Numbered from the stretch's first letter, positions 13,053 to 23,894 are shown. The stretch: DNA of 64,000 bases from Micromonospora sp. FIMYZ51 (GCF_038246755.1 NZ_CP134706.1:3038001-3102000); one strand, 5' to 3'. Made by a program: numbers and translations. The notes: a model not told the origin generated them from the letters alone.

Positions 13053-16000
13053 GCACCGCAGATGACCGCATCGTCGCCGCGCTCCGGGCCTCGCTCAAGG
13101 AGACCGAGCGACTCCGCGACCAGAACCGGACGCTGCTCGCCGCCGTCCGGGAACCCATCGCCATCGTCGGCATGGCCTGCCGGTACCCCGGTGGGGTCCA
13201 GTCACCGGCCGACCTGTGGGACCTGACGCTGCGGCGTGGCGACGCGGTCGGCGAGTTCCCGGGGGACCGGGGCTGGGACGTCGACCGCCTCTACCACCCG
13301 GACCCGGAGCACCCCGGCACCTCGTACACCCGGGAGGGTGGTTTCCTGCACGACGCGGCCTGGTTCGACACCGGGTTCTTCGGGATCAGCCCGCGCGAGG
13401 CGCTGACCACCGACCCACAGCAGCGGCTGTTCCTGGAGAGTTCCTGGCAGGCGCTGGCCGACGCGGGCCTGGACCCCCGGTCGCTGCGGGGCAGCGCGAC
13501 CGGGGTGTACGCCGGTGTGATGTACCACGACTACGCCGGTGGGCACGGCACCGGCAGCGTGGTCTCCGGCCGGGTGGCGTACACCCTGGGGCTGGAGGGG
13601 CCGGCGATCACTGTGGACACCGCCTGCTCCTCGTCGCTCGTGGCGCTGCACTGGGCGGTGCGGGCGTTGCGCTCCGGTGAGTGCTCGCTGGCGTTGGCCG
13701 GCGGCGTCACGGTGATGGCCACCCCCAGCGTCTTCGTCGAGTTCAGCCGCCAACGCGGGCTCGCGGCGGACGGACGCTGCAAGTCGTTCGCCGCGGCGGC
13801 CGACGGTACCGGCTGGGCCGAGGGCGTGGGCGTCGTGGTGCTGGAACGGCTCTCCGACGCGGTCGCCAACGGCCACCAGATCCTGGCCGTGGTACGCGGC
13901 ACCGCGATCAATTCCGACGGGGCGTCCAACGGATTGACCGCACCCAACGGACCTTCCCAGGAGCGGGTGATCCGGGCGGCGCTGGCCGACGCCCGACTCG
14001 CCGCCGACCAGGTGGACGTGGTGGAGGCGCACGGTACCGGCACCACGCTGGGCGACCCGATCGAGGCGCAGTCGGTGCTGGCCACCTACGGCCGGCGTGA
14101 CGGCGAACCGCTCTGGCTGGGCTCGCTCAAGTCGAACATCGGGCACACCCAGGCCGCAGCCGGCGTCGGCGGGGTGATCAAGATGGTGCAGGCGATGCGG
14201 CACGGGGTGCTGCCCGCGACCCTGCACGTCGACGAGCCGACCCCGCACGTGGACTGGCAGTCCGGCAACGTACGCCTGCTCACCGAAGAGCGTCCCTGGC
14301 CGGAGACCGGCCAGCCGCGCCGCGCCGGGGTGTCCTCGTTCGGCTACAGCGGAACCAACGGGCACGTGATCCTGGAACAGGCACCGGTGGCCGAGGAGGC
14401 GGAGCCGACGAGGCCCCCCGCGGCACTGCCCTGGGTGCTCTCCGCGAAGACGCCCGCCGCGCTGGTCGAGCAGCGGCAGCGGCTGCTCGACCAGCTGACC
14501 GCCAACCCGCAGCTTGCCGCCGAGGACGTCGCCCGGTCACTGCTGCGGCGTCCGGCCCTGGAGCACCGGGCGGTGCTGGTCGGCCGGGACCGCTCGGAAC
14601 TGCTCGCCGCCGCCCCGGTGTCCGGCGTGGTCGGTGCCGGCGGTAAGCGGGTGTTGGTGTTTCCGGGTCAGGGGGCGCAGTGGGTGGGTATGGGTGTGGA
14701 GTTGTTGGGCACGTCGGAGGTGTTTGCGCGGCGGTTTGCGGAGTGTGTGGAAGCGTTGGAGTTGTTTGTGGATTGGGATGTGCGGGGGGCGTTGTCGGAT
14801 GAGGTGTTGTTGGGGCGGGTGGATGTGGTGCAGCCGTTGTCGTGGGCGGTGATGGTGTCGTTGGCGGCGGTGTGGGAGTCGTTGGGTGTGGTGGGGGATG
14901 CGGTGGTGGGGCATTCGCAGGGGGAGATTGCGGCGGCGGTGGTGTCGGGGGCCTTGTCGGTGGCCGATGGTGCGCGGGTGGTGGTGTTGCGCAGTGTTGC
15001 GGTGGGTGAGGTGTTGTCGGGTGGGGGTGCGATGGCGTCGGTGGGGTTGCCGGCCGATGTGGTGCGGGGGCGGTTGGTGGAGGGTGTGTCGGTGGCGGCG
15101 GTGAATGGGCCGGCGTCGACGGTGGTTTCTGGTGAGGTGGATGCGGTGGTGGGGTTGTTGGCGGTGTTGGAGGGTGAGGGTGTGCGGGTGCGTCGGATTG
15201 CGGTGGATTATGCGTCGCATTCTGCGCAGGTGGAGGTGTTGCGGGGGCGTTTGGCGCGGGATTTGGCGGGGTTGTCGCCGGGGACGCCTTCGGTGCCGTT
15301 GTGGTCGACGGTGTCGGGCGCGTGGTTGGGTGAGGACGAGGTCTTGGACGCCGATTACTGGTTCCGCAACCTACGTCAGGAGGTGTTGTTCGCTGACGCG
15401 GTGCGGGGTTTGGTGGCGGATGGGTTCGGGGTGTTCGTCGAATGCAGCCCGCATCCGGTACTCGCCATGGCGGTGCAGGATGCGGCTGATTCCGCCGTGG
15501 TCACGGGCACGCTACGCCGCGACGAAGGCGGCTGGGACCGGATCCTCACCTCGGCCGCCGAACTCTGGACCAACGGCGTACCGGTCGACTGGCCCGACGT
15601 CGGTGGTCGGGTCGTCGACCTGCCCACCTACCCGTTCCAACGGGAGCGCTACTGGATCGACGCCACCGACGCCGGTGACCCGGGCGGGCTCGGCCTTACC
15701 GACACCGACCACCCCCTGCTCGGTGCGGCCACCACCGTCGCCGGCGCACACCGTCTGGTGCTCACCGGCCGCTGGTCGGTCGGCACCCACCCGTGGCTTG
15801 CCGATCACCTGGTCGCCGGCCGCATCCTCTTCCCCGGCACCGGCTTCGCCGAACTGGCCGTCCGAGCCGCCGACGAGACCGGCTGCGCGACAGTCGAGGA
15901 ACTCACCCTGCACGCCCCGCTCGTGCTGCCCGAGCACGGCGGTGTCCGCGTCCAGGTCATCGTGGAGCCGCCCGACGAGACCGGCGGCCGTGAGCTGACG

Positions 16001-19000
16001 CTGTGGTCGCAACCCGACGACGCCGGCTCGGACGAGCCGTGGACCCGCCACGCCGAGGGCCGGCTGGGTCAGGTAGCGCCGCCGGCACCGGAGTGGACCC
16101 AGGCGTGGCCACCCTCGGACGCGGAGCCGATCGACCTGACCGGAGCCTACGACGCCCTCGCCGCCGGTGGCCTCCACTACGGACCGGTCTTCCGCGGCCT
16201 GCGTCGCGCCTGGCGGCGCGGCGAGGAGTTGTTCGCCGAGATCGCCCTGCCCGAACAGCACCACCCGGCCGCCGGCCGGTACGGGCTGCATCCCGCCCTC
16301 TTCGACGCCGCCCTGCACGCCATCCTGGTCGGTGGCGGTTCCGGCGAACTGCGGCTGCCGTTCAGCTTCACCGGGATCACCCTGCACGCGGCCGGCGCCC
16401 CGGCGCTGCGGGCGCACCTGACCCCCGGCGACGACGACGGCCTGGCGATCCGGCTCATGGACGTCACCGGCGCCACGGTCGCCGAGGTGAGCTCCCTGAT
16501 CTCCCGGCCCGCCACGCCGGAACGGATCAACGAGCCGCGCGTGGCCGACCCCGCCCAGTGGCTGCTGCATCCCCGCTGGCGCGAGGTGACCGCGCCGGCC
16601 ACCACCGCCACCGGCCGCTGGGCCGTGGTCGGCGACGGCCTGACCGAGCTGCGTGCCGCCCTGATCGACCTGGGCATCGCGGTCAGCAGCGGACCGGACA
16701 TCGCCGCCGTGCTGCCGGCCGACGGACCGGCACCCGAGATGATCCTGCTCGCCCTGCCCTCCGCCGAGGGGCCGGTGCCGGCGGCCACCCGGACGAGCAC
16801 CCACACCGCGCTCGACATCCTCCAGCAGTGGCTCACCGACCGCCGCCTCGACGACACCCGGCTGACCGTGGTCACCCACGGTGCCGTCGCGGTACAGGAG
16901 GGCGAGGGCGTTGCCGACCTGTCCGGTGCGGCGGTGTGGGGTCTGGTCCGCACCGCCCGCTCGGAGAACCCCGACCGGTTCGCCCTGCTCGACCTGGACG
17001 ACTCCACCGTGCCCGCTGCGGTCCTGGTGGCGGCGCTCACCGAGGGCGAGGATCAGCTCGCCGTCCGAGGCGGCGCCGTGCTGGCGTACCGGCTGGGTCG
17101 CGCCGGGGCGAACGGGTCACTGATCCCGCCCCCGGCACCGGCGTGGCGGCTGGAGGCCGGTGCCGGCGGCGTGCTCGGTGAGCTTGCGCTGGTGCCCTTC
17201 CCGGAGGCCCTCGACCCACTGGAACCCACCCAGGTCCGGGTGGCGATGCACGCGGCCGGCATGAACTTCCGCGACGTGGTGGTCGCCCTCGGCATGGTGC
17301 CCAAGGGCGAGCGGCTGATCGGCAGCGAGGGTGCCGGCGTGGTGACCGAGGTCGGTTCCGCCGTCACCGACCTGGCTCCCGGCGACCGCGTGTACGGCCT
17401 GTTCGCCGGCGGATTCGCACCGGTCGGCCGGACCGACCGTCGGCTGCTCGCCCCGATGCCCGACGACTGGTCGTTCGAGGTCGCCGCGTCGATACCGGTG
17501 GTGTTCCTGACCGCCTACCTCGGCCTGGTCGACCTGGCCGACATCCGGCCGGGCAGCCGGGTGCTGGTGCACGCCGCGGCCGGCGGGGTCGGCATGGCCG
17601 CCGTGCAACTGGCCCAGCACCTCGGTGCCGAGGTCTTCGGCACCGCAAGCACGGGCAAGTGGGACGTGCTGCGCGGCTTCGGCCTGCCCGACGACCACAT
17701 CGCCTCCTCCCGGGACCTCACCTTCCGCGACGCATTCCTGGAGGTCACCGACGGCGCGGGCGTCGACCTGGTGCTGAACTCGCTTACCGGCGCGTTCGCC
17801 GACGCATCGCTGGACCTGCTGCCGCGCGGCGGCCGGTTCCTCGAAATGGGCAAGCTCGACAAACGCGATCCCGTCGAGGTGGCGGCGGCCCACCCCGGCG
17901 TCGACTACCAGGCGTACGACCTGATGGACCCGGGCCCGGACCGGGTCGGCGAGATCCTCCAGGAGGTCGGTGCCCTGTTCACCGCAGGCGTGCTGCGTCC
18001 GCTGCCGGTGACCACCTGGGACGTGCGCCGGGCGCGGGAGGCGTTCCGGCACCTCTCCCAGGCCCGGCACGTCGGCAAGGTGGTGCTCACCGCGCCCCGT
18101 GCACTGGATCCGGACGGCACCGTGCTGGTCACCGGCGGCACCGGGGTACTGGGTGGGCTGATCGCCCGCCGGCTGGTCACCGCGCACGGCGTCCGGGACC
18201 TGGTGCTCACCAGCCGGTCCGGGACGAGCGCGCCCGGCGTCGACACGCTCACCGCCGACCTGGTCGCCCTCGGCGCCAAGGTGACCGTCGTGGCGTGCGA
18301 CGCCGCCGACCGCGACGCCCTGGCCGAACTGCTCGCGCGGATCCCGGTGCTGACCGCCGTCGTGCACTGCGCGGGCGTCCTCGACGACGGGCTCCTGGAC
18401 AGCATGACGCCGCAGCGGGTGGACGCGGTGCTGCGGCCCAAGGTGGACGCCGCCTGGAACCTGCACGAGCTGACCGCCGACCGTGACCTCGCCGCGTTCG
18501 TGCTCTTCTCCTCCGCCGCGGGCGTGTTCGGCACACCCGGCCAGGCCAACTACGCGGCGGCCAACGCCTTCCTGGATTCCCTCGCCACCCACCGCCGGTC
18601 CCTTGGCCTGCCCGGACAGTCGCTGGCCTGGGGCCTGTGGGCGGAGGCCAGCGGGATGACCGGTCACCTGGCGACCGCTGGCGGCGTGCCGGCCGGGCCG
18701 CGTGGTGTCGACGCGCTGACCAGCGACGAGGCGCTGGCGCTCTTCGACCTCGCGGTCACCGTCGACGAGCCGGTGCTGGCCCCGGTCCGCCTCGACCTGC
18801 GCCCGGTGGAGGGCCCGGTGCCCCCGCTGCTGCGCGACCTGCTCACCACGGCCCGCCGCCGGGCCGCCGCCCCGGCCGAGGCCGATTCGCAGTCCCTGCA
18901 ACAGCGGCTGGCGGCGGTGCCCGACGCCGAACGTGAGTCGCTTGTCGTCGACCTGATCCGGGGGTACGCGGCAACGGTGCTCGGCCACGGCAGCGCGGAC

Positions 19001-20044
19001 GCGGTCGACCCGCACCGCGACTTCCTCGAGTCGGGGCTGGACTCGCTTACCGCGATGGAGCTGCGTAACGCGCTCAACCGGGCCACCGGGCTGCGGCTGC
19101 CCGCCACCGTCGCCTTCGACCACCGCAGTCCCGTCGCCCTGGCCCGACACCTGCTGGCCGAGCTGGCGGTCCGGGCACCGGCCGGCGCCACCGCCAGCGC
19201 CGAGCCCGGCGTCGAGCCGGCGGCGGACTCCATCGGCGGGCACTACCGCCGGGCGGTCATGGCGGGGGAGTACCACAAGGGCGTCGCGCTGCTCCAGGCC
19301 TTCGCCGACCTGCGACCGCAGTTCACCGACGCCGACGCCGCGTCGGCGCCCGAGCCGGTGCGGCTGGTCAGCGGCGACCGGTCGCCGGTGCTTGTCTGCT
19401 TCCCCTCGCCGATGACGATGAGCGGGGTTCAGCAGTACGCCCGGATCGCCGCCCCCCTGCGCGGCTCGCGGGACGTCTACTCCGTCCGGGTGCCGGGGCT
19501 CGGCCGCAACGAACCGCTGCCCGCGTCGCTGGACGCCCTGGTCGACCTCTACGCCCGCGCGGTGGACCAGGTGACGGCGGGCCGGCCGGTCGTGCTGCTC
19601 GGCCACTGTGCCGGCGGCACCTTCGCCCACGCCACCGCGACCCGGCTGGAGCAGCTGGGTGCCCGCCCCGCCGGCCTGGTCCTGCTCGACACCTACCCCG
19701 ACGACGATCTGCGCGGCGCGGGCCTGGACACCGGCTTCTGGGACCGGATGCTGCGTGGCCTGTTCGAGCGGGAGTCCGCCTTCGGCCCGTTCGACGACGC
19801 CCGGCTCTCCGCGATGGGCTGGTACGTGCGCCTGCACGGGGAGCGCCCCCTCGCACCGCTGGCCGCACCGACCCTGTTCGTGCGGCCGGACGGCGCGGAG
19901 GCGGACGCGGAGAACACCCGCGCCGAGTGGCGCTTCCCGCACACGCTGCGGGAGGTCCCCGGCGATCACTTCACCATGCTCGAAACGTACGCCGAGGCGA
20001 CGGCGACCACGGTGGAGGAGTGGCTGCGGACCCTGCCGGCCTGA
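13049..20044 (+). CDS. Terminal type I PKS: KS-AT(methylmalonyl)-DH-ER-KR-ACP-TE
   Basis: This carries out the last extension and releases the chain, presumably as a macrolactam. A TTG start overlaps the upstream stop (TTGA). Layout: N-terminal coiled-coil docking helix (residues 1-32), KS 13151-14430 (TACSSS), AT 14645-15540 (GHSQGE and YASH motifs, so methylmalonyl), DH 15700-16510 (HxxxGxxxxP), ER 17110-18070 (NADPH motif [11 protein letters not shown]), KR 18110-18790 (LDD, B-type), ACP 18890-19170 (SGLDSLT) and thioesterase 19360-20041. The TE nucleophile motif is GHCAGG, with Cys2187 in place of the usual Ser; a catalytic-type His is present in GDHFTML. All reductive domains look intact, so the final unit should be a saturated alpha-methyl acyl group. 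The AT core (14640-15490) has the G/T-ending codon style. The gene is followed by a hairpin shared with the convergent glutamate mutase gene. Confidence 0.95.
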   Translation: MSTADDRIVAALRASLKETERLRDQNRTLLAAVREPIAIVGMACRYPGGVQSPADLWDLTLRRGDAVGEFPGDRGWDVDRLYHPDPEHPGTSYTREGGFLHDAAWFDTGFFGISPREALTTDPQQRLFLESSWQALADAGLDPRSLRGSATGVYAGVMYHDYAGGHGTGSVVSGRVAYTLGLEGPAITVDTACSSSLVALHWAVRALRSGECSLALAGGVTVMATPSVFVEFSRQRGLAADGRCKSFAAAADGTGWAEGVGVVVLERLSDAVANGHQILAVVRGTAINSDGASNGLTAPNGPSQERVIRAALADARLAADQVDVVEAHGTGTTLGDPIEAQSVLATYGRRDGEPLWLGSLKSNIGHTQAAAGVGGVIKMVQAMRHGVLPATLHVDEPTPHVDWQSGNVRLLTEERPWPETGQPRRAGVSSFGYSGTNGHVILEQAPVAEEAEPTRPPAALPWVLSAKTPAALVEQRQRLLDQLTANPQLAAEDVARSLLRRPALEHRAVLVGRDRSELLAAAPVSGVVGAGGKRVLVFPGQGAQWVGMGVELLGTSEVFARRFAECVEALELFVDWDVRGALSDEVLLGRVDVVQPLSWAVMVSLAAVWESLGVVGDAVVGHSQGEIAAAVVSGALSVADGARVVVLRSVAVGEVLSGGGAMASVGLPADVVRGRLVEGVSVAAVNGPASTVVSGEVDAVVGLLAVLEGEGVRVRRIAVDYASHSAQVEVLRGRLARDLAGLSPGTPSVPLWSTVSGAWLGEDEVLDADYWFRNLRQEVLFADAVRGLVADGFGVFVECSPHPVLAMAVQDAADSAVVTGTLRRDEGGWDRILTSAAELWTNGVPVDWPDVGGRVVDLPTYPFQRERYWIDATDAGDPGGLGLTDTDHPLLGAATTVAGAHRLVLTGRWSVGTHPWLADHLVAGRILFPGTGFAELAVRAADETGCATVEELTLHAPLVLPEHGGVRVQVIVEPPDETGGRELTLWSQPDDAGSDEPWTRHAEGRLGQVAPPAPEWTQAWPPSDAEPIDLTGAYDALAAGGLHYGPVFRGLRRAWRRGEELFAEIALPEQHHPAAGRYGLHPALFDAALHAILVGGGSGELRLPFSFTGITLHAAGAPALRAHLTPGDDDGLAIRLMDVTGATVAEVSSLISRPATPERINEPRVADPAQWLLHPRWREVTAPATTATGRWAVVGDGLTELRAALIDLGIAVSSGPDIAAVLPADGPAPEMILLALPSAEGPVPAATRTSTHTALDILQQWLTDRRLDDTRLTVVTHGAVAVQEGEGVADLSGAAVWGLVRTARSENPDRFALLDLDDSTVPAAVLVAALTEGEDQLAVRGGAVLAYRLGRAGANGSLIPPPAPAWRLEAGAGGVLGELALVPFPEALDPLEPTQVRVAMHAAGMNFRDVVVALGMVPKGERLIGSEGAGVVTEVGSAVTDLAPGDRVYGLFAGGFAPVGRTDRRLLAPMPDDWSFEVAASIPVVFLTAYLGLVDLADIRPGSRVLVHAAAGGVGMAAVQLAQHLGAEVFGTASTGKWDVLRGFGLPDDHIASSRDLTFRDAFLEVTDGAGVDLVLNSLTGAFADASLDLLPRGGRFLEMGKLDKRDPVEVAAAHPGVDYQAYDLMDPGPDRVGEILQEVGALFTAGVLRPLPVTTWDVRRAREAFRHLSQARHVGKVVLTAPRALDPDGTVLVTGGTGVLGGLIARRLVTAHGVRDLVLTSRSGTSAPGVDTLTADLVALGAKVTVVACDAADRDALAELLARIPVLTAVVHCAGVLDDGLLDSMTPQRVDAVLRPKVDAAWNLHELTADRDLAAFVLFSSAAGVFGTPGQANYAAANAFLDSLATHRRSLGLPGQSLAWGLWAEASGMTGHLATAGGVPAGPRGVDALTSDEALALFDLAVTVDEPVLAPVRLDLRPVEGPVPPLLRDLLTTARRRAAAPAEADSQSLQQRLAAVPDAERESLVVDLIRGYAATVLGHGSADAVDPHRDFLESGLDSLTAMELRNALNRATGLRLPATVAFDHRSPVALARHLLAELAVRAPAGATASAEPGVEPAADSIGGHYRRAVMAGEYHKGVALLQAFADLRPQFTDADAASAPEPVRLVSGDRSPVLVCFPSPMTMSGVQQYARIAAPLRGSRDVYSVRVPGLGRNEPLPASLDALVDLYARAVDQVTAGRPVVLLGHCAGGTFAHATATRLEQLGARPAGLVLLDTYPDDDLRGAGLDTGFWDRMLRGLFERESAFGPFDDARLSAMGWYVRLHGERPLAPLAAPTLFVRPDGAEADAENTRAEWRFPHTLREVPGDHFTMLETYAEATATTVEEWLRTLPA

Positions 20045-20050
20045 CCGGCT

Positions 20051-20081
20051 GCGGCCGGTGGTGCCCGCCACCACCGGCCGC
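20051..20081. terminator. Bidirectional hairpin terminator
   Basis: A perfect 13-bp stem (20051-20063 with 20069-20081) with a 5-nt loop lies between the convergent terminal PKS and the mutase large subunit. There is no T tract, as is common in high-G+C actinomycetes. Confidence 0.75.
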
Positions 20082-20188
20082 GACCGGCGTGCGCAGGTCT
20101 GATCGACCGGAGGATCCGGCGCGGTGGCTGGCGGCGCTGGCCGGGGCGGCGGTGGCGCTCGGCGGGGCCGCGCGGTCAGTCGGTGACC

Positions 20189-21478
20189 TCAGCTGTCGGC
20201 GTGACCGCGGATCGCGTCCTGGGCGGTGGGGGCGGGCAGCGCGTCGAAGTGCCGTTGCATGTACGACAGCGAGGTCAGCAGCTCCGCCGAGGTGACGTCG
20301 CGCGTACGCCCCGGTGCCACAAGCGTGGTCAGCGGCAGCGCGCCGATGTCGGCCCAGCGCAGGGCCCCGTTCGCGTCCAGGTAGCTGCGGGTGCGGCCCT
20401 GGTTGTCCGGGTGCAGGCAGTACGGCACGTCCAGGTAGCCGCGGCGGAAGGCGATCAGCAGCGCCTGTCCCAGGTCGGCGTGCAGGTCCAGCACGGCCTC
20501 GATCAGCACACGGGCCTCGGCGTACGTCTGCGAGTCGTCGGCCGGGGCGCTGGCCTCCGGGGTCCGCGCCGCGACCTCGGCGGCCAGGTTCAGCGCGGCC
20601 ACGTTCTCCCCGATCGTGGGAATCCGGTGCGCCTCGGCGGTGGTCTTCACGATCAGGCGTTCCGCGCCGGTGCAGACCGCCAGGCGGGCCGCCTCCGCCA
20701 GCAGGCTCTCGCCGCCGTGCGGCGTACGCGGGTAGACGCCCATGTAGGCGTAGATCACCACATGCCAGTCCACCTGCGCGAGGAACTCCCCGGCCAGCGC
20801 CCGCAACGCGCGCACGGCCTGTTCGTCCTGCTCCCGGTTGGTCTGCTGGGCGTAGCTGACGGAGACCGACGCGATGCCGTGCTGGACGAAGAACATCGCC
20901 TCCAGCACGCTGAGCGCGACGAGCAGGCTGGGCGGGCAGAGCTGGCCCAGCATGCAGCCGCCGAACGTCTCCAGGTGCAGCGGTGGCCCGGCGGGTGGCG
21001 CGGCGACGAACGCCTGACAGGAGTGGGACCAGTTGCGCACCGAGTCGGCAAGCGCCGTACGCCCGTACGGCAGGCAGTAGGAGACCGGGCCGCCCTCGCT
21101 GGCCTCGATTCCGGCGGCGGCGGTCGCGGCGAAGATCTGCTGCGGTACGGCGGAGCCGTGCCGCACCTGCACCGGGAAATCGTCGTCCAGCACGCCGGCC
21201 AGCAGGGCGCGATTGCCGGCCACGCCGTGCGACACGATCGGGTAGCCGTTCAGGTCGACGCCGGCCCGCAGCGCCTCGGCGGCGCGGGCGGTCTCGCCGA
21301 CCCGGGTGTGACTGTCCACCGTGATCGTACCGATCGTCGCCGCCGGTACCGCCTTGGTCGCCAGCAGCCCGGCCCGCATCTTCCGTGGGTCGGGGAAACC
21401 CATCCGGGGCTGCACCACCAGCTGCCGCGCGGCGGCGTGCCGCCGGACGAACGCGGCGAAGCCCTGGCGACGGGTCAC
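20189..21478 (-). CDS. B12-dependent glutamate (methylaspartate) mutase, large subunit (GlmE/MutE type)
   Basis: This is the catalytic subunit of adenosylcobalamin-dependent glutamate mutase, which rearranges L-glutamate to (2S,3S)-3-methylaspartate. In vicenistatin-type pathways (VinH/VinI) this is the source of the beta-amino starter. The 429-residue size fits the epsilon subunit, and the family look is clear in the segments PRMGFPDPRKM, TITVDSHTRVG, NGYPIVSHG and HLETFGGCMLGQLCPP. A GTG start at 21478 overlaps the TGA of the small subunit (GTGA), so the two subunits are coupled and likely made in equal amounts. The open frame extends further upstream, but that sequence is the small-subunit gene read in another frame. 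Converges on the terminal PKS across a hairpin. Confidence 0.93.
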   Translation of the reverse strand: MTRRQGFAAFVRRHAAARQLVVQPRMGFPDPRKMRAGLLATKAVPAATIGTITVDSHTRVGETARAAEALRAGVDLNGYPIVSHGVAGNRALLAGVLDDDFPVQVRHGSAVPQQIFAATAAAGIEASEGGPVSYCLPYGRTALADSVRNWSHSCQAFVAAPPAGPPLHLETFGGCMLGQLCPPSLLVALSVLEAMFFVQHGIASVSVSYAQQTNREQDEQAVRALRALAGEFLAQVDWHVVIYAYMGVYPRTPHGGESLLAEAARLAVCTGAERLIVKTTAEAHRIPTIGENVAALNLAAEVAARTPEASAPADDSQTYAEARVLIEAVLDLHADLGQALLIAFRRGYLDVPYCLHPDNQGRTRSYLDANGALRWADIGALPLTTLVAPGRTRDVTSAELLTSLSYMQRHFDALPAPTAQDAIRGHADS

Positions 21479-21939
21479 GGCAGCACGCGCGGGCGGACCG
21501 TGGCGAGGTAGCCACGGAAGTCGCCGAACTCGGTGTGGCCGTCCTCGAAGACGGCGTCGAATCCGGCGACCATCAGCCGCCGCGAGAGGGTGCCGTCGGC
21601 GACGCCGGTGGTGCTCAGCTTCCCGCCGATCACCGTCGGGGTGTCGGCCAGCTCGGGACGCGCACGCAACGCCGCGATCGCCCGTAGGCCGTCCTGAAAC
21701 CCGTGGCCGTTGACGCTGCTCAGCACCACCAGGTCGGGGCGTCGGCGGGCACACTGCTCGACCAGCAGCGACTCCGGTACGCAGGGGCCGAGGTTGACCA
21801 CCCGGTGTCCCAACTCCTCCAACAGCAGCTGAAGAAAGACGAGATTCCAGGTGTGCGCGTCCGAGGCAACCCCGCTGAGCACCACCAGATTCCCGCCGGA
21901 CGCCTCGGGGAGCGAATCAGGCCGGATCGGACTGTTCAC
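21475..21939 (-). CDS. Glutamate mutase small, cobalamin-binding subunit (GlmS/MutS type)
   Basis: This is the B12-binding partner of the downstream large subunit. The fold signature is visible: VVLSGVASDAHTWNLVF carries the Asp-x-His pair that ligates cobalt in base-off cobalamin. The position that is Gly in the classical DxHxxG motif is Asn here. A VVNLGPCVP turn and a LSSVNGHG loop follow, as in the Rossmann-like B12 domain. The GTG start at 21939 overlaps the decarboxylase gene by 23 nt and has no strong Shine-Dalgarno sequence, so a slightly later start is possible. The cluster encodes no B12 synthesis, so activity depends on the cell's own or imported cobalamin. Confidence 0.9.
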   Translation of the reverse strand: MNSPIRPDSLPEASGGNLVVLSGVASDAHTWNLVFLQLLLEELGHRVVNLGPCVPESLLVEQCARRRPDLVVLSSVNGHGFQDGLRAIAALRARPELADTPTVIGGKLSTTGVADGTLSRRLMVAGFDAVFEDGHTEFGDFRGYLATVRPRVLP

Positions 21940-23140
21940 GGGTGTGCACCAGACGGGAGACGGAGAGCACCTCGTCGCCGCGGACCACGACCTCCGTCGG
22001 CGCCGGCCGGCCGAGGAACATGAGCAGGCTCGCGGTGGGGCCGTACGCGCCGACGTTCGGGATGGTCACCAGGTCGTCCCGGTCGAGCGTCGGCAGTTGG
22101 ATGTCGCGGCCGAGGATGTCACCGGGGGTGCAGAGCGGACCCACCAGGCTGGCTCGTTCCCGCTCGCCGTCCGCCTCGGCCTCGACCGCCACGGGCAGCA
22201 GACGGCCGAGGCCGGACATCCCGCCCAGGGTGTTGATCCCGGCGTCGGCGATGACGTACTTGCGACCGCGGCTGACCTTGACGTTGACCACCCGGGTGAG
22301 CAGCGTGCCCGCGTCGCCGACCAGGTGGCGTCCGGACTCGAAGGCGATCCGCGGCGCGCCGTCCCGCCAGCCGGGCAGGTCCCGGTCGAGGGTGTGTTCG
22401 AGTTCGGTGCGCAGCTTCTCGTAGCGTGGCCGGTGGCCGGGCACGGCGTACGGGGCGGCGAACCCGCCCCCGATGTCCAGGAGCCGCAGCGGCAGGTCCA
22501 GGCGCGCGGAGAGGTCGGCGGCCAGGCCGATGGTGTGCCGGAACTCGGCGATCAGCGAGTCCTCGTCCCGGGCGTTGCTGAGCGGATAGAAGTGCAGGCC
22601 CGCCAGCTCGGCGCCGGGTACGTCGCGCAGCCCGGGCAGCACCTCCGGCAGCGTCTCGCTGTCGAAGCCGAACTGCGACGGGGTGCCGGTCATCCGGATG
22701 CTGGTGCTCGCGCTCGCCGAGGCGCTGTTGACCCGCAGCAGGCAGTGCGCGGTGATCCCCAGGGCGGCGGCCCGGGCACCCACCGCGGTCAGGTCGCCGG
22801 GGGACTCGACGGAGAACGTCCGCACCCCGGCGGCGAGCGCGGCACTGATCTCCGCGTCCGTCTTGCCCGGCCCGGTGTAGAGGACGTCGGCACCGGAGTA
22901 CCCGGCCTGCCGGATCACGTCCAGCTCGCCGGTGGAGCTGATCTCCACCCGGCACGGCTGGCCAGCGCCGGTGCGCAGGGCGCGTACCAGTTCGGGGTGT
23001 GGGTTCGCCTTGACCGCGTAGTAGAGCTCGGTTCCCGGCGGAAGGGCCTCGATCAGGTCACGCCGGGCGGCGTCGACCCGGTCCAGGTCGTAGACGTATA
23101 GGGGTGTGCCGAATCGCGCGGCGAGGGCGGCGTATTCCAT
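21917..23140 (-). CDS. Fold-III PLP amino acid decarboxylase (VinO-type 3-methylaspartyl decarboxylase)
   Basis: This 407-residue protein belongs to the alanine-racemase-fold (group IV) decarboxylases, with diaminopimelate and ornithine decarboxylases. The PLP lysine is K44 in YYAVKANP. The phosphate-binding glycine run LDIGGGF, the ESGRHLVGDAG segment and the inter-subunit Cys in GPLCTPGD are all present. Known family members in beta-amino-acid macrolactam clusters (VinO) decarboxylate 3-methylaspartate on its carrier protein to 3-aminoisobutyrate. The position directly upstream of the mutase genes supports that substrate. The ATG at 23140 is preceded by GGGAG at good spacing; a TTG one codon earlier is less likely. 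It is divergent from tetR. Confidence 0.9.
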   Translation of the reverse strand: MEYAALAARFGTPLYVYDLDRVDAARRDLIEALPPGTELYYAVKANPHPELVRALRTGAGQPCRVEISSTGELDVIRQAGYSGADVLYTGPGKTDAEISAALAAGVRTFSVESPGDLTAVGARAAALGITAHCLLRVNSASASASTSIRMTGTPSQFGFDSETLPEVLPGLRDVPGAELAGLHFYPLSNARDEDSLIAEFRHTIGLAADLSARLDLPLRLLDIGGGFAAPYAVPGHRPRYEKLRTELEHTLDRDLPGWRDGAPRIAFESGRHLVGDAGTLLTRVVNVKVSRGRKYVIADAGINTLGGMSGLGRLLPVAVEAEADGERERASLVGPLCTPGDILGRDIQLPTLDRDDLVTIPNVGAYGPTASLLMFLGRPAPTEVVVRGDEVLSVSRLVHTREQSDPA

Positions 23141-23200
23141 CAATGGTCACTCCCGACTGAATTCCCACCGACGGTAGTGAAAGAGCCAGTGGTGGCAGGA

Positions 23201-23217
23201 CCCCTAGCACCCCCTAG
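23201..23217. promoter_or_regulatory. Tandem CCCCTAG repeats in divergent decarboxylase/tetR promoter region
   Basis: Two exact 7-nt repeats, CCCCTAG, begin at 23201 and 23211, one helical turn apart, between the two divergent genes. A similar pair (CCCCTAN) occurs twice in the other divergent promoter of the cluster, near 37.8 kb. A shared activator or repressor site is inferred; the cognate protein is not identifiable from this window. Confidence 0.45.
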
Positions 23218-23285
23218 TGCGACCCGGAAGCGCCGCATATCACCCCGGCGGCGACTGCCGCCACGCCCGCGCGGTGAACGCTCCG

Positions 23286-23291
23286 TATAGT
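23286..23291 (+). promoter_or_regulatory. Possible -10 element for a leaderless tetR transcript
   Basis: TATAGT ends 6 nt before the ATG at 23298, which would place the transcription start at or next to the start codon. The only AGGA is 1 nt from the ATG, too close to act as a normal ribosome binding site. Confidence 0.35.
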
Positions 23292-23297
23292 CAGGAC

Positions 23298-23885
23298 ATG
23301 GGTCACCGTGAGGATCTGCTCGAAGGGGCGAAGCGCTGCCTCTACGAACGTGGTTACGCCCGCACCACGGCGCGGGACATCGTGGCGGCGTCGGGGGCCA
23401 ATCTGGCGTCGATCGGGTACCACTTCGGCTCCAAGGAAGCCCTGCTGAACGCCGCCATGATGGAGGCGTTCACCGAATGGGGCCAGGAACTCGACCAGTC
23501 GTTGCCGGTGAACGCCGGCGCCGACCCGGTGGAGGAACTCGAATCCACCTGGCAGACGGTCACCCAGTCGTTCACCGTCCACCGGCCGCTCTGGGTGGCC
23601 AGCATCGAGGCGTACGCGCAGGCCCAGCACAGCCCGGAGCTGCGTGATCAGCTCGCGGCCAGCCTGGAGAACATCCGCACCGCCCTGGCCGGTGATGTCA
23701 CCAAGGCGCACGGTGCGGTCGACGAGCGCACGGCGCGGGCCGTCGGGTCCGTCCAGCTCGCGCTGCTCACCGGGCTGATGGTGCAGTGGCTGATCGACCC
23801 GGCGGGCGCGCCGGACGGTGCCGACGTCACCGCCGCGCTGCGCATGATCGCCGGGCAGCCGCCAGCGCCGGACACCCCGCAATGA
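23298..23885 (+). CDS. TetR-family transcriptional regulator
   Basis: This 195-residue protein has an N-terminal TetR helix-turn-helix (TTARDIVAASGANLASIGYHFGSKEALL, about residues 22-50) and a helical ligand-binding C-terminal half ending in a long amphipathic segment. The ATG at 23298 was chosen because the conserved domain begins right after it (GHREDLLEGAKRCLYERG); the upstream 27 codons of open frame have no domain content. It sits alone on the plus strand, divergent from the starter-unit genes and convergent with the first PKS. It probably represses its own promoter and that of the decarboxylase-mutase operon, or an exporter outside the window; the ligand may be the macrolactam. No exporter is next to it. 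Confidence 0.9.
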   Translation: MGHREDLLEGAKRCLYERGYARTTARDIVAASGANLASIGYHFGSKEALLNAAMMEAFTEWGQELDQSLPVNAGADPVEELESTWQTVTQSFTVHRPLWVASIEAYAQAQHSPELRDQLAASLENIRTALAGDVTKAHGAVDERTARAVGSVQLALLTGLMVQWLIDPAGAPDGADVTAALRMIAGQPPAPDTPQ

Positions 23886-23894
23886 GCAGCTGAC

